A program made the position numbers and the translations under genes. From positions 2,805,663 to 2,869,662 of the forward strand of contig NZ_JAYMGV010000001.1 of assembly GCF_035818475.1 (NCBI RefSeq): a stretch of 64,000 nucleotides of DNA. The letters are read 5' to 3'. How positions within the stretch are numbered: the stretch's first letter is position 1; each line of letters starts with the position of its first letter. The stretch comes from Cognatitamlana sp035818475 (GTDB lineage Bacteria; Bacteroidota; Bacteroidia; Flavobacteriales; Flavobacteriaceae). The notes beneath the pieces were generated by a model. It saw only the letters and a list, made by a program, of their open reading frames with translations. It was not told the DNA's origin and did no database searches. Positions 51,356 to 60,185 of the stretch are shown here, one piece after another.

Positions 51356-52120
51356 CTAAGGTTTTTCAGAATTCTCAATATATTCTAAATAAGTTTGACT
51401 CAAAACCACAAGGCGTTCTAATAGTATAATTTGATGCTCTTTGTTGAGGAGCTTTTTATCTATGCCCTGTGACTCACAATACTCATAAAAGAGTTGTTTG
51501 TATGCTACGGGAATACTTAAATTATTGTTCAAGAGATCATCATTGAAAAAAGCATTATGTTGAAACAGGGAGTCTAATGTTTTAGCTTTAGTCAGTTCAA
51601 CAGGTTTGTCTTTTATTTTTTTAGATTTAAGTGCTTTGCCCAGTAAACCTATTAACCTTACAATATCCAAACCGTATTGAGATGAAGTTTGGTATAAATG
51701 CGGATTTACTTTTGAATCTTCAGCAATGGTTTCTATAATTTTTTGTTCTTCTTTAGCATCGTCAAAATCTTTTGGCTGGATATCATTTTGAATTAATATT
51801 TCTTTAAGCCGGTTAACTGTTTTACGTAACTCAACAATCATAATAGCATCAAAATCTTGTTTTGTGAGTCTTATGATTTTAGGATTGTGAAAGGTAGAGT
51901 GGAAGGAGAGTGTATCATTTATTGAGGCTTCAATGGTAAAGTTACCATTGTCATCTGTATGGGTCCGGGTTTTTTTGCTGATGTTAAAAACATCAATACC
52001 TTTTACTGTTGTTTCGTTATCATAAACCTTTCCGGTAATATTTTGTGTAAAAACGGAAATGGGAAGTAACAAAAAAATAAAGTGTTTCACTTTGATTGTA
52101 TGGCTGATTAGTAATTTCAA
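51356..52120 (-). CDS. Exported carboxypeptidase-regulatory-like domain protein
   Basis: 254 residues with a signal peptide (…LLPISVFTQ) and an N-terminal CarboxypepD_reg-like beta-sandwich (ITGKVYDNETTVKGIDVFNI ... TDDNGNFTIEA). The C-terminal part is helical and charged. This domain is common at the start of TonB-dependent receptors, but here no barrel follows. Function unknown. Confidence 0.75.
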   Translation of the reverse strand: MKLLISHTIKVKHFIFLLLPISVFTQNITGKVYDNETTVKGIDVFNISKKTRTHTDDNGNFTIEASINDTLSFHSTFHNPKIIRLTKQDFDAIMIVELRKTVNRLKEILIQNDIQPKDFDDAKEEQKIIETIAEDSKVNPHLYQTSSQYGLDIVRLIGLLGKALKSKKIKDKPVELTKAKTLDSLFQHNAFFNDDLLNNNLSIPVAYKQLFYEYCESQGIDKKLLNKEHQIILLERLVVLSQTYLEYIENSEKP

Positions 52121-52200
52121 AGTAAAAGGTTTTGGCTTTTAAAGTATCTTCGGTTAAGATATTTTAACACGGGTTTTAATGAAGTCTTAACATTTTGAAT

Positions 52201-52245
52201 AAAAAAACCTGAAAAAGCAAAACGCTTCATCAGGTCTTTATTTAA
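52201..52245 (-). terminator. Terminator of the gal operon
   Basis: On the minus strand ACCTGA pairs with TCAGGT and an inner AAGC with GCTT, followed by seven T's. It lies about 30 bp past the galT stop. Confidence 0.7.
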
Positions 52246-52272
52246 CCGTTTATTAATATTGTATATCAGTAA

Positions 52273-53295
52273 TTAAAGTAGGGATTTAATCATTTTTACT
52301 GCGGTTTCTGCAGTAATATCTCTTTGTGGTGAGCCAAACATTTCATAACCGACCATAAATTTTTTAACCGTGGCACTTCGCAACAATGGCGGATAGAAAC
52401 TCATATGCCAGTGCCAGTGTTTATTAGCATTACCATCTGTTGGCGCCTGATGAATACCACTGGAATAAGGGAATGAGGTGTTAAATAATTTATCGTAGGC
52501 TTTCGTAATTACTGCAATGGCTTCAGCGTATTGTAAGGATTGGGTTTCGTCCAATGCTAAAATGCTGGTCTGTTGGTTTTTGGGGACAATCATAGTTTCA
52601 AAAGGCCAGACAGCCCAAAATGGTATCAGGACAACAAACCCGTCGTTTTCAAAAATAATGCGTTCTTGCTTTTCCAGTTCCTGAGCTAAATAATCTCCTA
52701 AAAGGCTACTGTTATTAGTATTGTAATAATTTAATTGCTGTGTGTTTTTTTTATCAACTTCATTAGGTAAGGTGGACTGACTCCATATTTGTCCATGCGG
52801 ATGTGGATTGCTACACCCCATTACAGCACCTTTATTTTCAAATATTTGAACGTAGTTGATATCGGGATTTTCTGAAAGTTCCTGGTACTCTTTTTGCCAT
52901 TGAAACACTACTTTTTGGATCTCAGCAGGAGTCATATCTGCTAAGCTTTTTGAGTGATCCGGACTAAAGCAAATGACTTTACAAATTCCGGTTTCACTTT
53001 GGGCAACTAGTAACCCATCATTAAGTGAGAACGATTTGGAATCACTTTGAAGCGCAGCAAAGTCATTTGTAAATACAAATACATCTTCATATTTAGGGTT
53101 TACTTCTCCGTTAATTCTGGTGTTTCCTGCACAGAGGTAACATTTTTCATCGTAAGTCGGGCGTTTTTCATTTGATACGGCCTCGTTTTGACCTTGCCAG
53201 GGCCTTTTAGCACGATGTGGAGACACTAAAACCCATTCACCTGTTAGTATATTAAATCGTTTATGCGAATAATCTTGTAGATCTGTATTTTTCAT
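52273..53295 (-). CDS. galT: UDP-glucose-hexose-1-phosphate uridylyltransferase GalT
   Basis: 340 residues. HIT-superfamily active site in SNPHPHGQIWSQ (the His-Pro-His with nucleophilic His) and zinc ligands in CYLCAGN near residue 53. C-terminal His-rich WHWHMSFYPPLLR. Leloir pathway: galactose-1-phosphate to glucose-1-phosphate. Last gene of galM-galK-galT. Confidence 0.95.
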   Translation of the reverse strand: MKNTDLQDYSHKRFNILTGEWVLVSPHRAKRPWQGQNEAVSNEKRPTYDEKCYLCAGNTRINGEVNPKYEDVFVFTNDFAALQSDSKSFSLNDGLLVAQSETGICKVICFSPDHSKSLADMTPAEIQKVVFQWQKEYQELSENPDINYVQIFENKGAVMGCSNPHPHGQIWSQSTLPNEVDKKNTQQLNYYNTNNSSLLGDYLAQELEKQERIIFENDGFVVLIPFWAVWPFETMIVPKNQQTSILALDETQSLQYAEAIAVITKAYDKLFNTSFPYSSGIHQAPTDGNANKHWHWHMSFYPPLLRSATVKKFMVGYEMFGSPQRDITAETAVKMIKSLL

Positions 53296-53316
53296 TTTAT
53301 AGTATAATTATCCTAT

Positions 53317-54465
53317 TTATTTTACAACATGAGTGCCTTCCGAAAGTTCAATAAAGTACACTGAACAGGCTTTATCAAATTTATTTTTATAGGCCTCAGA
53401 TGCTGCCTCAGCAAAAGCCTTTGCTTCGGTTTTTGCTATCAAATTGATGGTGCAGCCTCCAAAACCACCACCCATCATTCTTGCTCCTAGTACATGTTTG
53501 TTGGTCTTAGCCTGATCAACCAGAAAATCCAGTTCATCACAACTTACTTTGTATTGATGTTGTAGTCCATCATGAGATGCGTAAATCAAAGTCCCCAGAG
53601 TTTCCAGATCATTATCTTCAATAGCTTTAGCCGCTTTTTCCGTTCTTTTATTCTCCTGGATAACATATAAGGCTTTTTGATAATTTTCAGGAGTTACTTT
53701 TTCTGTTATGATTTCCAGATCAGCTTCCGTAGCATCTCTTAGAGCTTTAATACCTAACAATGCCGCAATACTTTCACAAGCCGAACGTCTGTCGTTATAG
53801 GCGCTATCGGATAAGCTGTGTTTTACATTGGTGTTGATTAACATTAATTGATGGTCCTTAAAATCTATTTCATAAGGCTTAGACTTTATGGTTCTGCAGT
53901 CCAGGTGTAATGCATTGTTCTTTATGCCAAACATGCTGGCATATTGGTCCATAATACCACATTTCACCCCAACATAGTTATGTTCAGCTTTTTGTGATAT
54001 TAAAATCATGTCTTCTTTAGATAAACCCAGGTTAAAAAGCTCATTAAGCCCAAAGACCACACTGTTTTCCAAAGCAGCAGATGAAGACATGCCTGCGCCA
54101 CCGGGAATATTTCCTTTAAAAACAATATTAAAATTCCCAACTGTTTTGTTTCTATTTTGAATTTCGGCAATAACACCAAAAACATAATTCTCCCAGCTTC
54201 CTTCTTTAGAAGGCTTAAGCTTATCCAGTTCAAACTCAATTTTGCTATCCATATCCACGGCATAAGCTGTAGATACTTCTGTGGTGCTTTTTTGTATAGC
54301 TGCAGCAATGCCTTTGTTTACAGCGGCAGGAAATACAAAACCGTCATTATAATCTGTATGTTCTCCTATAATATTTATTCTACCCGGTGAAAAAATAAGC
54401 AGAGGGTCTGTATTGAACGTCTCTTTAAAAATATCTTTTACATCTTTAATTAGTGTAGCACTCAT
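53317..54465 (-). CDS. galK: Galactokinase GalK
   Basis: 382 residues. GHMP-kinase signatures: sugar-binding GRINIIGEHTDYNDGFVFP, ATP-binding GGAGMSSSAALENSV, and C-terminal RMMGGGFGGCTINL. Phosphorylates galactose. 21 bp upstream of galT and 11 bp downstream of galM. Confidence 0.96.
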   Translation of the reverse strand: MSATLIKDVKDIFKETFNTDPLLIFSPGRINIIGEHTDYNDGFVFPAAVNKGIAAAIQKSTTEVSTAYAVDMDSKIEFELDKLKPSKEGSWENYVFGVIAEIQNRNKTVGNFNIVFKGNIPGGAGMSSSAALENSVVFGLNELFNLGLSKEDMILISQKAEHNYVGVKCGIMDQYASMFGIKNNALHLDCRTIKSKPYEIDFKDHQLMLINTNVKHSLSDSAYNDRRSACESIAALLGIKALRDATEADLEIITEKVTPENYQKALYVIQENKRTEKAAKAIEDNDLETLGTLIYASHDGLQHQYKVSCDELDFLVDQAKTNKHVLGARMMGGGFGGCTINLIAKTEAKAFAEAASEAYKNKFDKACSVYFIELSEGTHVVK

Positions 54466-54476
54466 TATGGCTGTGT

Positions 54477-55370
54477 TTAGTTATTATTTATGTTTAGTCC
54501 CCATGTAATTTCATAGGAATCATTTGCATTTAAAATTTGCAGGCCTATTTCATTATTAAAGCTATCTGAAACGCCTGTAGTTGGTTCAATAGCTATAGCA
54601 TTTAACTTTGGTGGGGTATAGGCCTGTAAAAACATATTTTCAGTAACAGAAGAGTCAATGATCAAATTATATCGGGGTGTTTTGAATGCTATTTTTCCTG
54701 ATTTTAAAACCCAGCAATCATCTAATTTCTGATCTTCAATTTGTAAATCTTTTACAGGTTCAATGCTCTTTATACCTGTTGTGATATTTCGTGTTCCAAT
54801 TTCAAGTTTTTGAGAGCTGTCAAAACTTAATGAACTATCATATAAATTATCACTTATAAAATACGGGTGCCATCCTAATGTAAACGGAAAAGGTTTGGAG
54901 TCGGTATTTTTTACAAATAGCTTTAAACTCAGGTTATTTTGAGTAAAGACATATTGTAATTGAATGGTATAAGTATATGGAAATCCAATAGATTCACTCT
55001 TTTCTATATATTCTAAAGTAATTGAAGCGGAATCCTGATTGGATTTTTGTTCAATAACCTGAAATGTTTTGTTATAAACCAATCCATGAAGCGCATTGTG
55101 TTCTTCTATTTGATTTGTTTCAAACTGATAGTTGCTTCCGTTAAATGAATACAGACCATCTTTAATTCTATTTGCAAATGGAAATAAAATTGATGAAGCA
55201 AAAGTAGTATCATAAGTTAAAGGTGATAAATCCTGAATTAAGGGAACCCCGTTTAAAGTTAATTCTTGTAAGCTGGCTCCATCGTTAAGATAAATTTTAC
55301 CATATACTTTATCAGAAGTATTTTCAATTTCTAAAATATTTGAATCTTGATGGTGTTTGATTTGATACAC
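54477..55370 (-). CDS. galM: Aldose 1-epimerase family protein (GalM-like)
   Basis: 297 residues. Galactose mutarotase fold with family segments SSILFPFANRIKDGLYSF, HNALHGLVYNKTF (catalytic His) and FTLGWHPYFIS. The C-terminal catalytic Glu is in AIEPTTGVSDSFN. Interconverts anomers of galactose before phosphorylation. Lies between the GntR regulator and galK. Confidence 0.88.
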   Translation of the reverse strand: MYQIKHHQDSNILEIENTSDKVYGKIYLNDGASLQELTLNGVPLIQDLSPLTYDTTFASSILFPFANRIKDGLYSFNGSNYQFETNQIEEHNALHGLVYNKTFQVIEQKSNQDSASITLEYIEKSESIGFPYTYTIQLQYVFTQNNLSLKLFVKNTDSKPFPFTLGWHPYFISDNLYDSSLSFDSSQKLEIGTRNITTGIKSIEPVKDLQIEDQKLDDCWVLKSGKIAFKTPRYNLIIDSSVTENMFLQAYTPPKLNAIAIEPTTGVSDSFNNEIGLQILNANDSYEITWGLNINNN

Positions 55371-55381
55371 GTTATATATAT

Positions 55382-56374
55382 TTATATAGAGTTTCTGATT
55401 ATTAGTTTATTAGGGTTTTCTATTTGTCCTTTTTCTTTATTTAGGATCATTTCTGCCAAACGTTTTCCCATCATATTAAAATCGGTTGAAATGGTTGTAA
55501 TTCCACCTTCAACAATTTCTTTTAGTAAAGTATCATTATATGAAATTAGGCCTATGTCTTTTGCTATGACCCATTTCTGTTTTTTTATTTTTTTAATAAT
55601 CATTAACAAGCTTTTATCATCGGGCATAATATATAGCTCGCCTTTTTCCAGTATTCTGTTTTGCAACGAATCAATCACCTCGTATAATTGCTTATGTTTT
55701 TTGCAAAACAAGCAAAAACCATCAAACATACTTTGAGGTTGCTTATCTTTTGAAAAGACTAAAACCAGTTTGTTGTATTTCTTAATCTGATAAGACACTT
55801 TAATTAAATTGTCAAAAATGGCCTTTTCAAAATTTTGATAGATTGCAGGATACTCACTCAGATCATCATGAATTTGATCCAGAATGTAAACCTTATCTTT
55901 TGGTAAATTTTGAATAGTGGTGTTAGTGTGTTTTAGATTTGCCGGCATAATGACGTAGTAATTGTAGTCTCCTGCATTGTCTAAAATTAACTTGCTAAAA
56001 AGCACTTCGTTAAAATGATGGAAAAAAATATCAACTTGAATATTGGCTCCTAAGTTATCTAAAAAGGAGTTATACAGATCTTCTTTAAATGAATTCAATT
56101 CATCAAATAACAAAAAAACCTTTTGCTTTACATTAATATTTTCACTTGAAACATAATAACCTTTTCCAACTACTGACTGTATAATGCCTCTTGTTTTTAA
56201 CTCATTAAAAGCCATCAAAACCGTATCTCTTGAAAGGTTCTGCTCTTTTTTTATACTATTGATGGAGGGAAGTTGATCTCCTTTTTTTAACACTCCGCTA
56301 CTTATAGCTTCTTCAATAGAGCTAATAATCTGTTTGTATTTTGGAACGCCTATTTTCTTTTTAACCTCAATCAT
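55382..56374 (-). CDS. GntR-family (LacI-like effector domain) regulator of the gal region
   Basis: 330 residues from the ATG at 56374. A TTG twelve bases further upstream lies inside the -7 element and cannot be a translated start from that promoter. N-terminal winged helix (residues ~5-75: AISSGVLKKGDQLPSINSIK, LSRDTVLMAFNEL, GIIQSVVGKGYYVS), then a periplasmic-binding-protein-like sugar sensor (AraR-like layout). Divergent from the sugar symporter and upstream of galMKT; likely controls both in response to a sugar. Confidence 0.85.
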   Translation of the reverse strand: MIEVKKKIGVPKYKQIISSIEEAISSGVLKKGDQLPSINSIKKEQNLSRDTVLMAFNELKTRGIIQSVVGKGYYVSSENINVKQKVFLLFDELNSFKEDLYNSFLDNLGANIQVDIFFHHFNEVLFSKLILDNAGDYNYYVIMPANLKHTNTTIQNLPKDKVYILDQIHDDLSEYPAIYQNFEKAIFDNLIKVSYQIKKYNKLVLVFSKDKQPQSMFDGFCLFCKKHKQLYEVIDSLQNRILEKGELYIMPDDKSLLMIIKKIKKQKWVIAKDIGLISYNDTLLKEIVEGGITTISTDFNMMGKRLAEMILNKEKGQIENPNKLIIRNSI

Positions 56375-56383
56375 AACGAGTTG

Positions 56384-56391
56384 CAAATATA
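56384..56391 (-). promoter_or_regulatory. -7 element of the GntR/gal operon
   Basis: TATATTTG on the minus strand ends 10 bp before the GntR ATG, so the transcript should have almost no leader. No -33 TTTG is seen at the usual distance. Confidence 0.5.
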
Positions 56392-56410
56392 GGATATTTT
56401 TTTAAAAAAA

Positions 56411-56460
56411 CCTACTAGACCCTACTAGTTTGATTTTTATTTGCTGATGGTGTATTTTTG
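56411..56460 (+). promoter_or_regulatory. Promoter and probable GntR operator of the sugar symporter
   Basis: CCTACTAG occurs twice as a direct repeat (56411-56418 and 56421-56428), exactly one helical turn apart. It abuts a perfect promoter: -33 TTTG (56429-56432), 20-bp spacer, -7 TATTTTTG (56453-56460). This direct repeat is the best candidate for the GntR binding site and also covers the upstream region of the GntR gene. Confidence 0.6.
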
Positions 56461-56548
56461 ACGTAGTGGAGATACTCTTTTTTAAATTTAAATATCTATA
56501 TTTGGTTCCTTTAATACAAAACACTAACTAAACTTTAATACTTTAATT

Positions 56549-58177
56549 ATGACAGCAGAATTTGGAATGTGGGACTATGTAGTCTTTATTGCTTACGCCA
56601 TTTTGATTTTAGGTGTAGGATTGTGGGTATCCCGAGATAAAGAGGGGCACCAAAAAAATGCTGAGGATTATTTTCTCGCAAGTAAATCTTTACCATGGTG
56701 GGCTATTGGTACATCATTAATTGCAGCTAATATTTCTGCAGAACAGTTTATTGGAATGTCTGGTTCTGGATTTGCATTAGGTATAGCAATTGCATCCTAT
56801 GAGTGGATGGCAGCCTTAACCTTAATTATTGTTGGTAAATATTTCTTACCCATTTTTATTGAAAAGGGACTTTACACCATTCCTGAGTTTGTAGAGAAAC
56901 GATTTTCGACCAATCTAAAGACTATATTAGCTGTTTTCTGGCTAGCCTTATACATTTTTGTTAATCTGGCTTCTGTATTGTATTTAGGAGGATTAGCTAT
57001 AGAAACCATAATGGGCGTAGATATGATATATGCTATTGTAGGACTAGCTCTATTTGCTGCCGCTTATTCTTTATATGGAGGTTTATCTGCTGTAGCTTGG
57101 ACAGATGTAATTCAGGTTGTATTCTTAGTACTTGGAGGATTAGTTACTACATATTTGGCTTTAAATACTGTTTCCGGAGGAGAAGGTATGTTAGCCGGTT
57201 TTTCTAAAGTAGTAGAGGCTGCTCCGGAAAAGTTCCATATGATTCTTGAAGAAACAAATGACAATTATATTAACCTTCCCGGAATTTGGGTGTTAATTGG
57301 TGGCTTATGGGTTGCTAATTTATACTACTGGGGATTCAATCAATATATTATTCAAAGAACTTTAGCAGCAAAATCATTAAAGGAGTCTCAAAAAGGTATT
57401 TTACTTGCGGCTTTTTTAAAGTTACTTATTCCTTTAATTGTAGTGGTTCCGGGTATTGCAGCTTACGTTATGGTTAATGACCCGTCAATAATGGCAGGAT
57501 TAGGAGAAGTGGGACAATTGAATATGCCTTCTGCCGAACAAGCCGATAAAGCTTACCCTTGGTTATTACAATTTTTACCGGTAGGGCTTAAAGGTTTGGC
57601 ATTTGCAGCTTTAGCTGCGGCTATTGTATCTTCATTGGCCTCTATGTTGAATTCAACATCTACTATTTTTACAATGGATATATACAAGCAGTACATTAAT
57701 AAAAATGCAACAGATAAAGCAACAGTAAACACAGGAAGAATCTCTGCTTTTGTTGCTTTGGTAATAGCTTGTATTATGGCTCCGCTTTTAGGAGGTATAG
57801 ATCAGGCTTTCCAGTTTATCCAGGAGTATACAGGTATAGTAAGTCCGGGTATATTAGCGGTATTTATATTAGGTCTGTTTTGGAAAAAGACAACCAACAG
57901 TGGAGCTATTTGGGGAGCCTTATTGTCTATACCAATTGCTTTAGCGCTTAAATTTATACCTATTCCAGGATTAGAACCTTGGATGCACCAAATGGGTATA
58001 ACAACCTTACTTTCTATGGCTGTTACCATGGTAGTAAGTAATATGGAGAATAAAGGAGCTAATGATCCTAAAGGTATTGCTCTAACAAAAGATTTATTCA
58101 AAACATCACCATTGTTTAACATTGGTTCGTTTGTGGTAATGATTATTTTAGCAGTGTTATACGCGATCTTCTGGTAG
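56549..58177 (+). CDS. Sodium/sugar symporter (SSS family, SglT-like)
   Basis: 542 residues, about 14 membrane helices. SSS signatures: DYFLASKSLPWWAIGTSLIA near residue 40 and AALAAAIVSSLASMLNSTST near residue 355, which includes the Na+-site Ser/Thr. Divergent from galMKT and its GntR regulator, so galactose or glucose is the probable substrate. Terminator follows. Confidence 0.93.
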   Translation: MTAEFGMWDYVVFIAYAILILGVGLWVSRDKEGHQKNAEDYFLASKSLPWWAIGTSLIAANISAEQFIGMSGSGFALGIAIASYEWMAALTLIIVGKYFLPIFIEKGLYTIPEFVEKRFSTNLKTILAVFWLALYIFVNLASVLYLGGLAIETIMGVDMIYAIVGLALFAAAYSLYGGLSAVAWTDVIQVVFLVLGGLVTTYLALNTVSGGEGMLAGFSKVVEAAPEKFHMILEETNDNYINLPGIWVLIGGLWVANLYYWGFNQYIIQRTLAAKSLKESQKGILLAAFLKLLIPLIVVVPGIAAYVMVNDPSIMAGLGEVGQLNMPSAEQADKAYPWLLQFLPVGLKGLAFAALAAAIVSSLASMLNSTSTIFTMDIYKQYINKNATDKATVNTGRISAFVALVIACIMAPLLGGIDQAFQFIQEYTGIVSPGILAVFILGLFWKKTTNSGAIWGALLSIPIALALKFIPIPGLEPWMHQMGITTLLSMAVTMVVSNMENKGANDPKGIALTKDLFKTSPLFNIGSFVVMIILAVLYAIFW

Positions 58178-58197
58178 AGTATATTATAAATAAGATT

Positions 58198-58236
58198 AGA
58201 AAGTGCCATATTTAAATATGGCACTTTCTTTTTTAA
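58198..58236 (+). terminator. Terminator of the symporter gene
   Basis: AGAAAGTGCCATATTT and its exact complement AAATATGGCACTTTCT, then six T's; a near-perfect intrinsic terminator. Confidence 0.92.
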
Positions 58237-58294
58237 TCCTAAGGTGTTGATTTTACATGAATTGAAAAATACTCTAAAAATTATATATTTAATT

Positions 58295-58326
58295 TTTGGT
58301 TAGATTTATGTTTAATTTTATATTTG
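58295..58326 (+). promoter_or_regulatory. tRNA-Arg promoter
   Basis: -33 TTTG (58295-58298), 20-bp spacer, -7 TATATTTG (58319-58326). The tRNA begins 12 bp later. A textbook Bacteroidota promoter. Confidence 0.75.
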
Positions 58327-58338
58327 CACCGCTTTAAT

Positions 58339-58412
58339 GGTCGCGTAGCTCAGTTGGATAGAGCATCTGCCTTCTAAGCAGACGGTCACAGGTTCGAATC
58401 CTGTCGCGATCA
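58339..58412 (+). tRNA. tRNA-Arg (anticodon TCT)
   Basis: 74-nt cloverleaf. Acceptor GGTCGCG / CGCGATC with discriminator A; D-arm with AGCTCAGTTGGATAGAGC; anticodon stem TCTGC / GCAGA with loop CTTCTAA, anticodon TCT; T-arm ACAGGTTCGAATCCTGT. CCA is not encoded. The last 16 bases are duplicated downstream. Confidence 0.97.
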
Positions 58413-58575
58413 CAAGATAAGTCTGACACATAGTGTTGGGCTTTTTTTGTGGAACAGCTCAAATAACATTTGATACATGGAACACAAAAAAAGAACAATA
58501 AAGTAAAGCTTTATGGCTTTATGTTTGTACAGTAAAGCATAGTAGGATCATTAAAAATAATCCTGTCGCGATCAC
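58397..58575. mobile_element. Direct repeats of the tRNA-Arg 3' end flanking a short segment
   Basis: AATCCTGTCGCGATCAC occurs at 58397-58413 (inside the tRNA 3' end) and again at 58559-58575, 162 bp apart, like attL/attR of an element integrated at this tRNA. The enclosed 145 bp have no gene and look like a remnant; the tRNA's probable original terminator (58579) follows the second copy directly. Confidence 0.6.
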
Positions 58576-58578
58576 CAC

Positions 58579-58609
58579 AATCCCCACTAGTTATAGTGGG
58601 GATTTGTTG
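58579..58609 (+). terminator. Terminator downstream of tRNA-Arg
   Basis: AATCCCCACTA (58579-58589), loop GTTA, TAGTGGGGATT (58594-58604), then TGTTGTTTTT. It sits 3 bp after the duplicated tRNA end, so it was probably adjacent to the tRNA before the insertion. Nothing else recognised up to 58791. Confidence 0.75.
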
Positions 58610-58791
58610 TTTTTAGACGTTTTTTGATTTTTTATCTGGGTTCAAAATAAGCATGTTTACCAATCCCTTATTTTGTGTAAGGCTATTTCGGTAGGGGATA
58701 GGCAGGTAATTTTTTAAGATTTACTATGGTTTATAGCCTATTCTTTTTTATTAAAAAAATAGTTATACTTAAGTTATCCTTCCTACCTCTC

Positions 58792-59193
58792 TCAAACAGA
58801 ATTCCATGGATTAAATCTTAAGCTTTCCATATAATCCTGTTTCTGAACAATAAGCATTTTTTTAGTCCCATTATCATCTTTAACTGGGAGAAAGCCATAA
58901 TCATAGCAGAAGTAGTATGTGCCCCTTTTAAATGAGTAAATATGGGTAAATACGTCAAAGTTGTAACCAGATTTAAATAGTATCTCTTTTTCTACCGTGG
59001 TTTTTCCACTGGGGCTAAAATGAGCTAATATACTTCTGTTTCTCCGAAGAGTACTGTTTGTCTTCTGGATAAATATCTCATGTAAAGGTCTATTCTTATT
59101 ATGATGGGTACTTCTACATTGAGCATCGCAAAACTTTTTATCGGTTCTACCTACCAGCTCCTTATTACAGGATAAGCAAAATTTCATTTGCAT
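58792..59193 (-). CDS. Zinc-ribbon protein divergent from the recombinase
   Basis: 133 residues. An N-terminal zinc ribbon (CLSCNKELVGRTDKKFCDAQC, four Cys plus nearby His, broken here only for length: CLSC then KKFCDAQC) is followed by ~100 residues of unknown fold (YFCYDYGFLPVKDD near the C-terminus). Small zinc ribbons of this type in Bacteroidota are often annotated DUF2116-like. It shares a short divergent control region containing a 24-bp palindrome with the recombinase gene, so it could be a regulator of, or partner for, the recombinase. Confidence 0.65.
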   Translation of the reverse strand: MQMKFCLSCNKELVGRTDKKFCDAQCRSTHHNKNRPLHEIFIQKTNSTLRRNRSILAHFSPSGKTTVEKEILFKSGYNFDVFTHIYSFKRGTYYFCYDYGFLPVKDDNGTKKMLIVQKQDYMESLRFNPWNSV

Positions 59194-59208
59194 AATACTT
59201 CTTTTTAG

Positions 59209-59232
59209 ACGTCTATATACGTATATAAACGT
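59209..59232. promoter_or_regulatory. 24-bp near-perfect palindrome between zinc-ribbon and recombinase genes
   Basis: ACGTCTATATAC (59209-59220) and GTATATAAACGT (59221-59232) are reverse complements except for one base; the central TATATACGTATATA is perfect. It lies mid-way in the 82-bp divergent region, where a shared operator would be expected. Confidence 0.5.
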
Positions 59233-59275
59233 TTAAAAATACAGTTTTTAAATTATTATACCGCATTTTTAAGTT

Positions 59276-60172
59276 ATGGGAGCTACAAATACATTAATTA
59301 AATCTGAAATTAATATTATCAGTTTTAAACCAGATTACCAATTCGCCATGGATTTAATGCTTCAAAAGCTAACTCTAAAGAAGTACAGCCAGAACACAAT
59401 TAAGACTTATCTACACATGTTTAAGCAGTTTCTGGCATACATACACCCAATGCCACTTCATCAGGTCACCACGGGGCATATAATGCATTATCATAAAGAA
59501 TTAGTAACCAAGCGAAATGTATCATCATCTTATCAAAATCAGAGCATAAATGCCATTAAATTTTATATAGAGAAAGTACTGAATCTACCCAAAGTAACTT
59601 ATGACTTCTGTAGACCTAGAAAAGCAAAGACACTACCTAAAGTATTATCCTTGGAAGAGGTGTCATTAATATTGGATGTAACGAGAAACATAAAGCACAA
59701 AACTATACTTTCAGTTATATATGGATGTGGCTTGAGAATATCTGAGTGCATTAATCTGAAGATTGAAGATATTGATTCTTCCAATATGCGTGTTTGGGTG
59801 AGAAATGCAAAAGGAAAGAAAGATAGAATTACGTTGTTGTCTCCATCAATGTTGGAACAATTAAGAGCCTATTATAAACTATATAAACCAAAACAATGGT
59901 TGTTTGAGGGGGTAAGTGGAAATCAATACAGTGTATCTAGTGTCCGACAGGTGTTTAATCGCTCCAAAAAGAAAGCCGGAATAAATATGCCTGCAACAGT
60001 TCATTCTCTTAGACACTCCTTCGCTACTCACTTATTGGACGCTGGAACCAATTTGAGACACATTCAAAAACTCTTAGGACACAATAGCTCAAAAACCACA
60101 GAAATTTACACGCATGTTGGTACGGCTAATCTTATAAATATTAAAAGCCCTTTCGAAATGTTACCTAAATAA
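59276..60172 (+). CDS. Tyrosine recombinase of the cassette array (XerC/D-like, no IntI insertion)
   Basis: 298 residues. SAM-like core-binding domain (~25-105) and catalytic domain with Arg154 (YGCGLRISE), Lys181/182 (KGKKDR), His243-x-x-Arg246 (HSLRHSFATHLL), His269 (LLGHNSS) and nucleophile Tyr278 (EIYTHV). The C-terminus IKSPFEML resembles the SPLDxL end of integron and Bacteroidota recombinases. The ~20-residue extra patch that defines IntI, between Arg154 and HxxR, is absent. It is immediately upstream of, and in the same direction as, the cassette array. Confidence 0.9.
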   Translation: MGATNTLIKSEINIISFKPDYQFAMDLMLQKLTLKKYSQNTIKTYLHMFKQFLAYIHPMPLHQVTTGHIMHYHKELVTKRNVSSSYQNQSINAIKFYIEKVLNLPKVTYDFCRPRKAKTLPKVLSLEEVSLILDVTRNIKHKTILSVIYGCGLRISECINLKIEDIDSSNMRVWVRNAKGKKDRITLLSPSMLEQLRAYYKLYKPKQWLFEGVSGNQYSVSSVRQVFNRSKKKAGINMPATVHSLRHSFATHLLDAGTNLRHIQKLLGHNSSKTTEIYTHVGTANLINIKSPFEMLPK

Positions 60173-60185
60173 GGTATATTTGAAT

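Noticed and set aside
59276..60172. Recombinase as the integrase of a tRNA-Arg-borne island only
   Set aside because: It is 860 bp from the tRNA, and the tRNA repeats enclose a gene-free segment that excludes it. Its adjacency and shared direction with the array favour the cassette role, though both cannot be ruled out.
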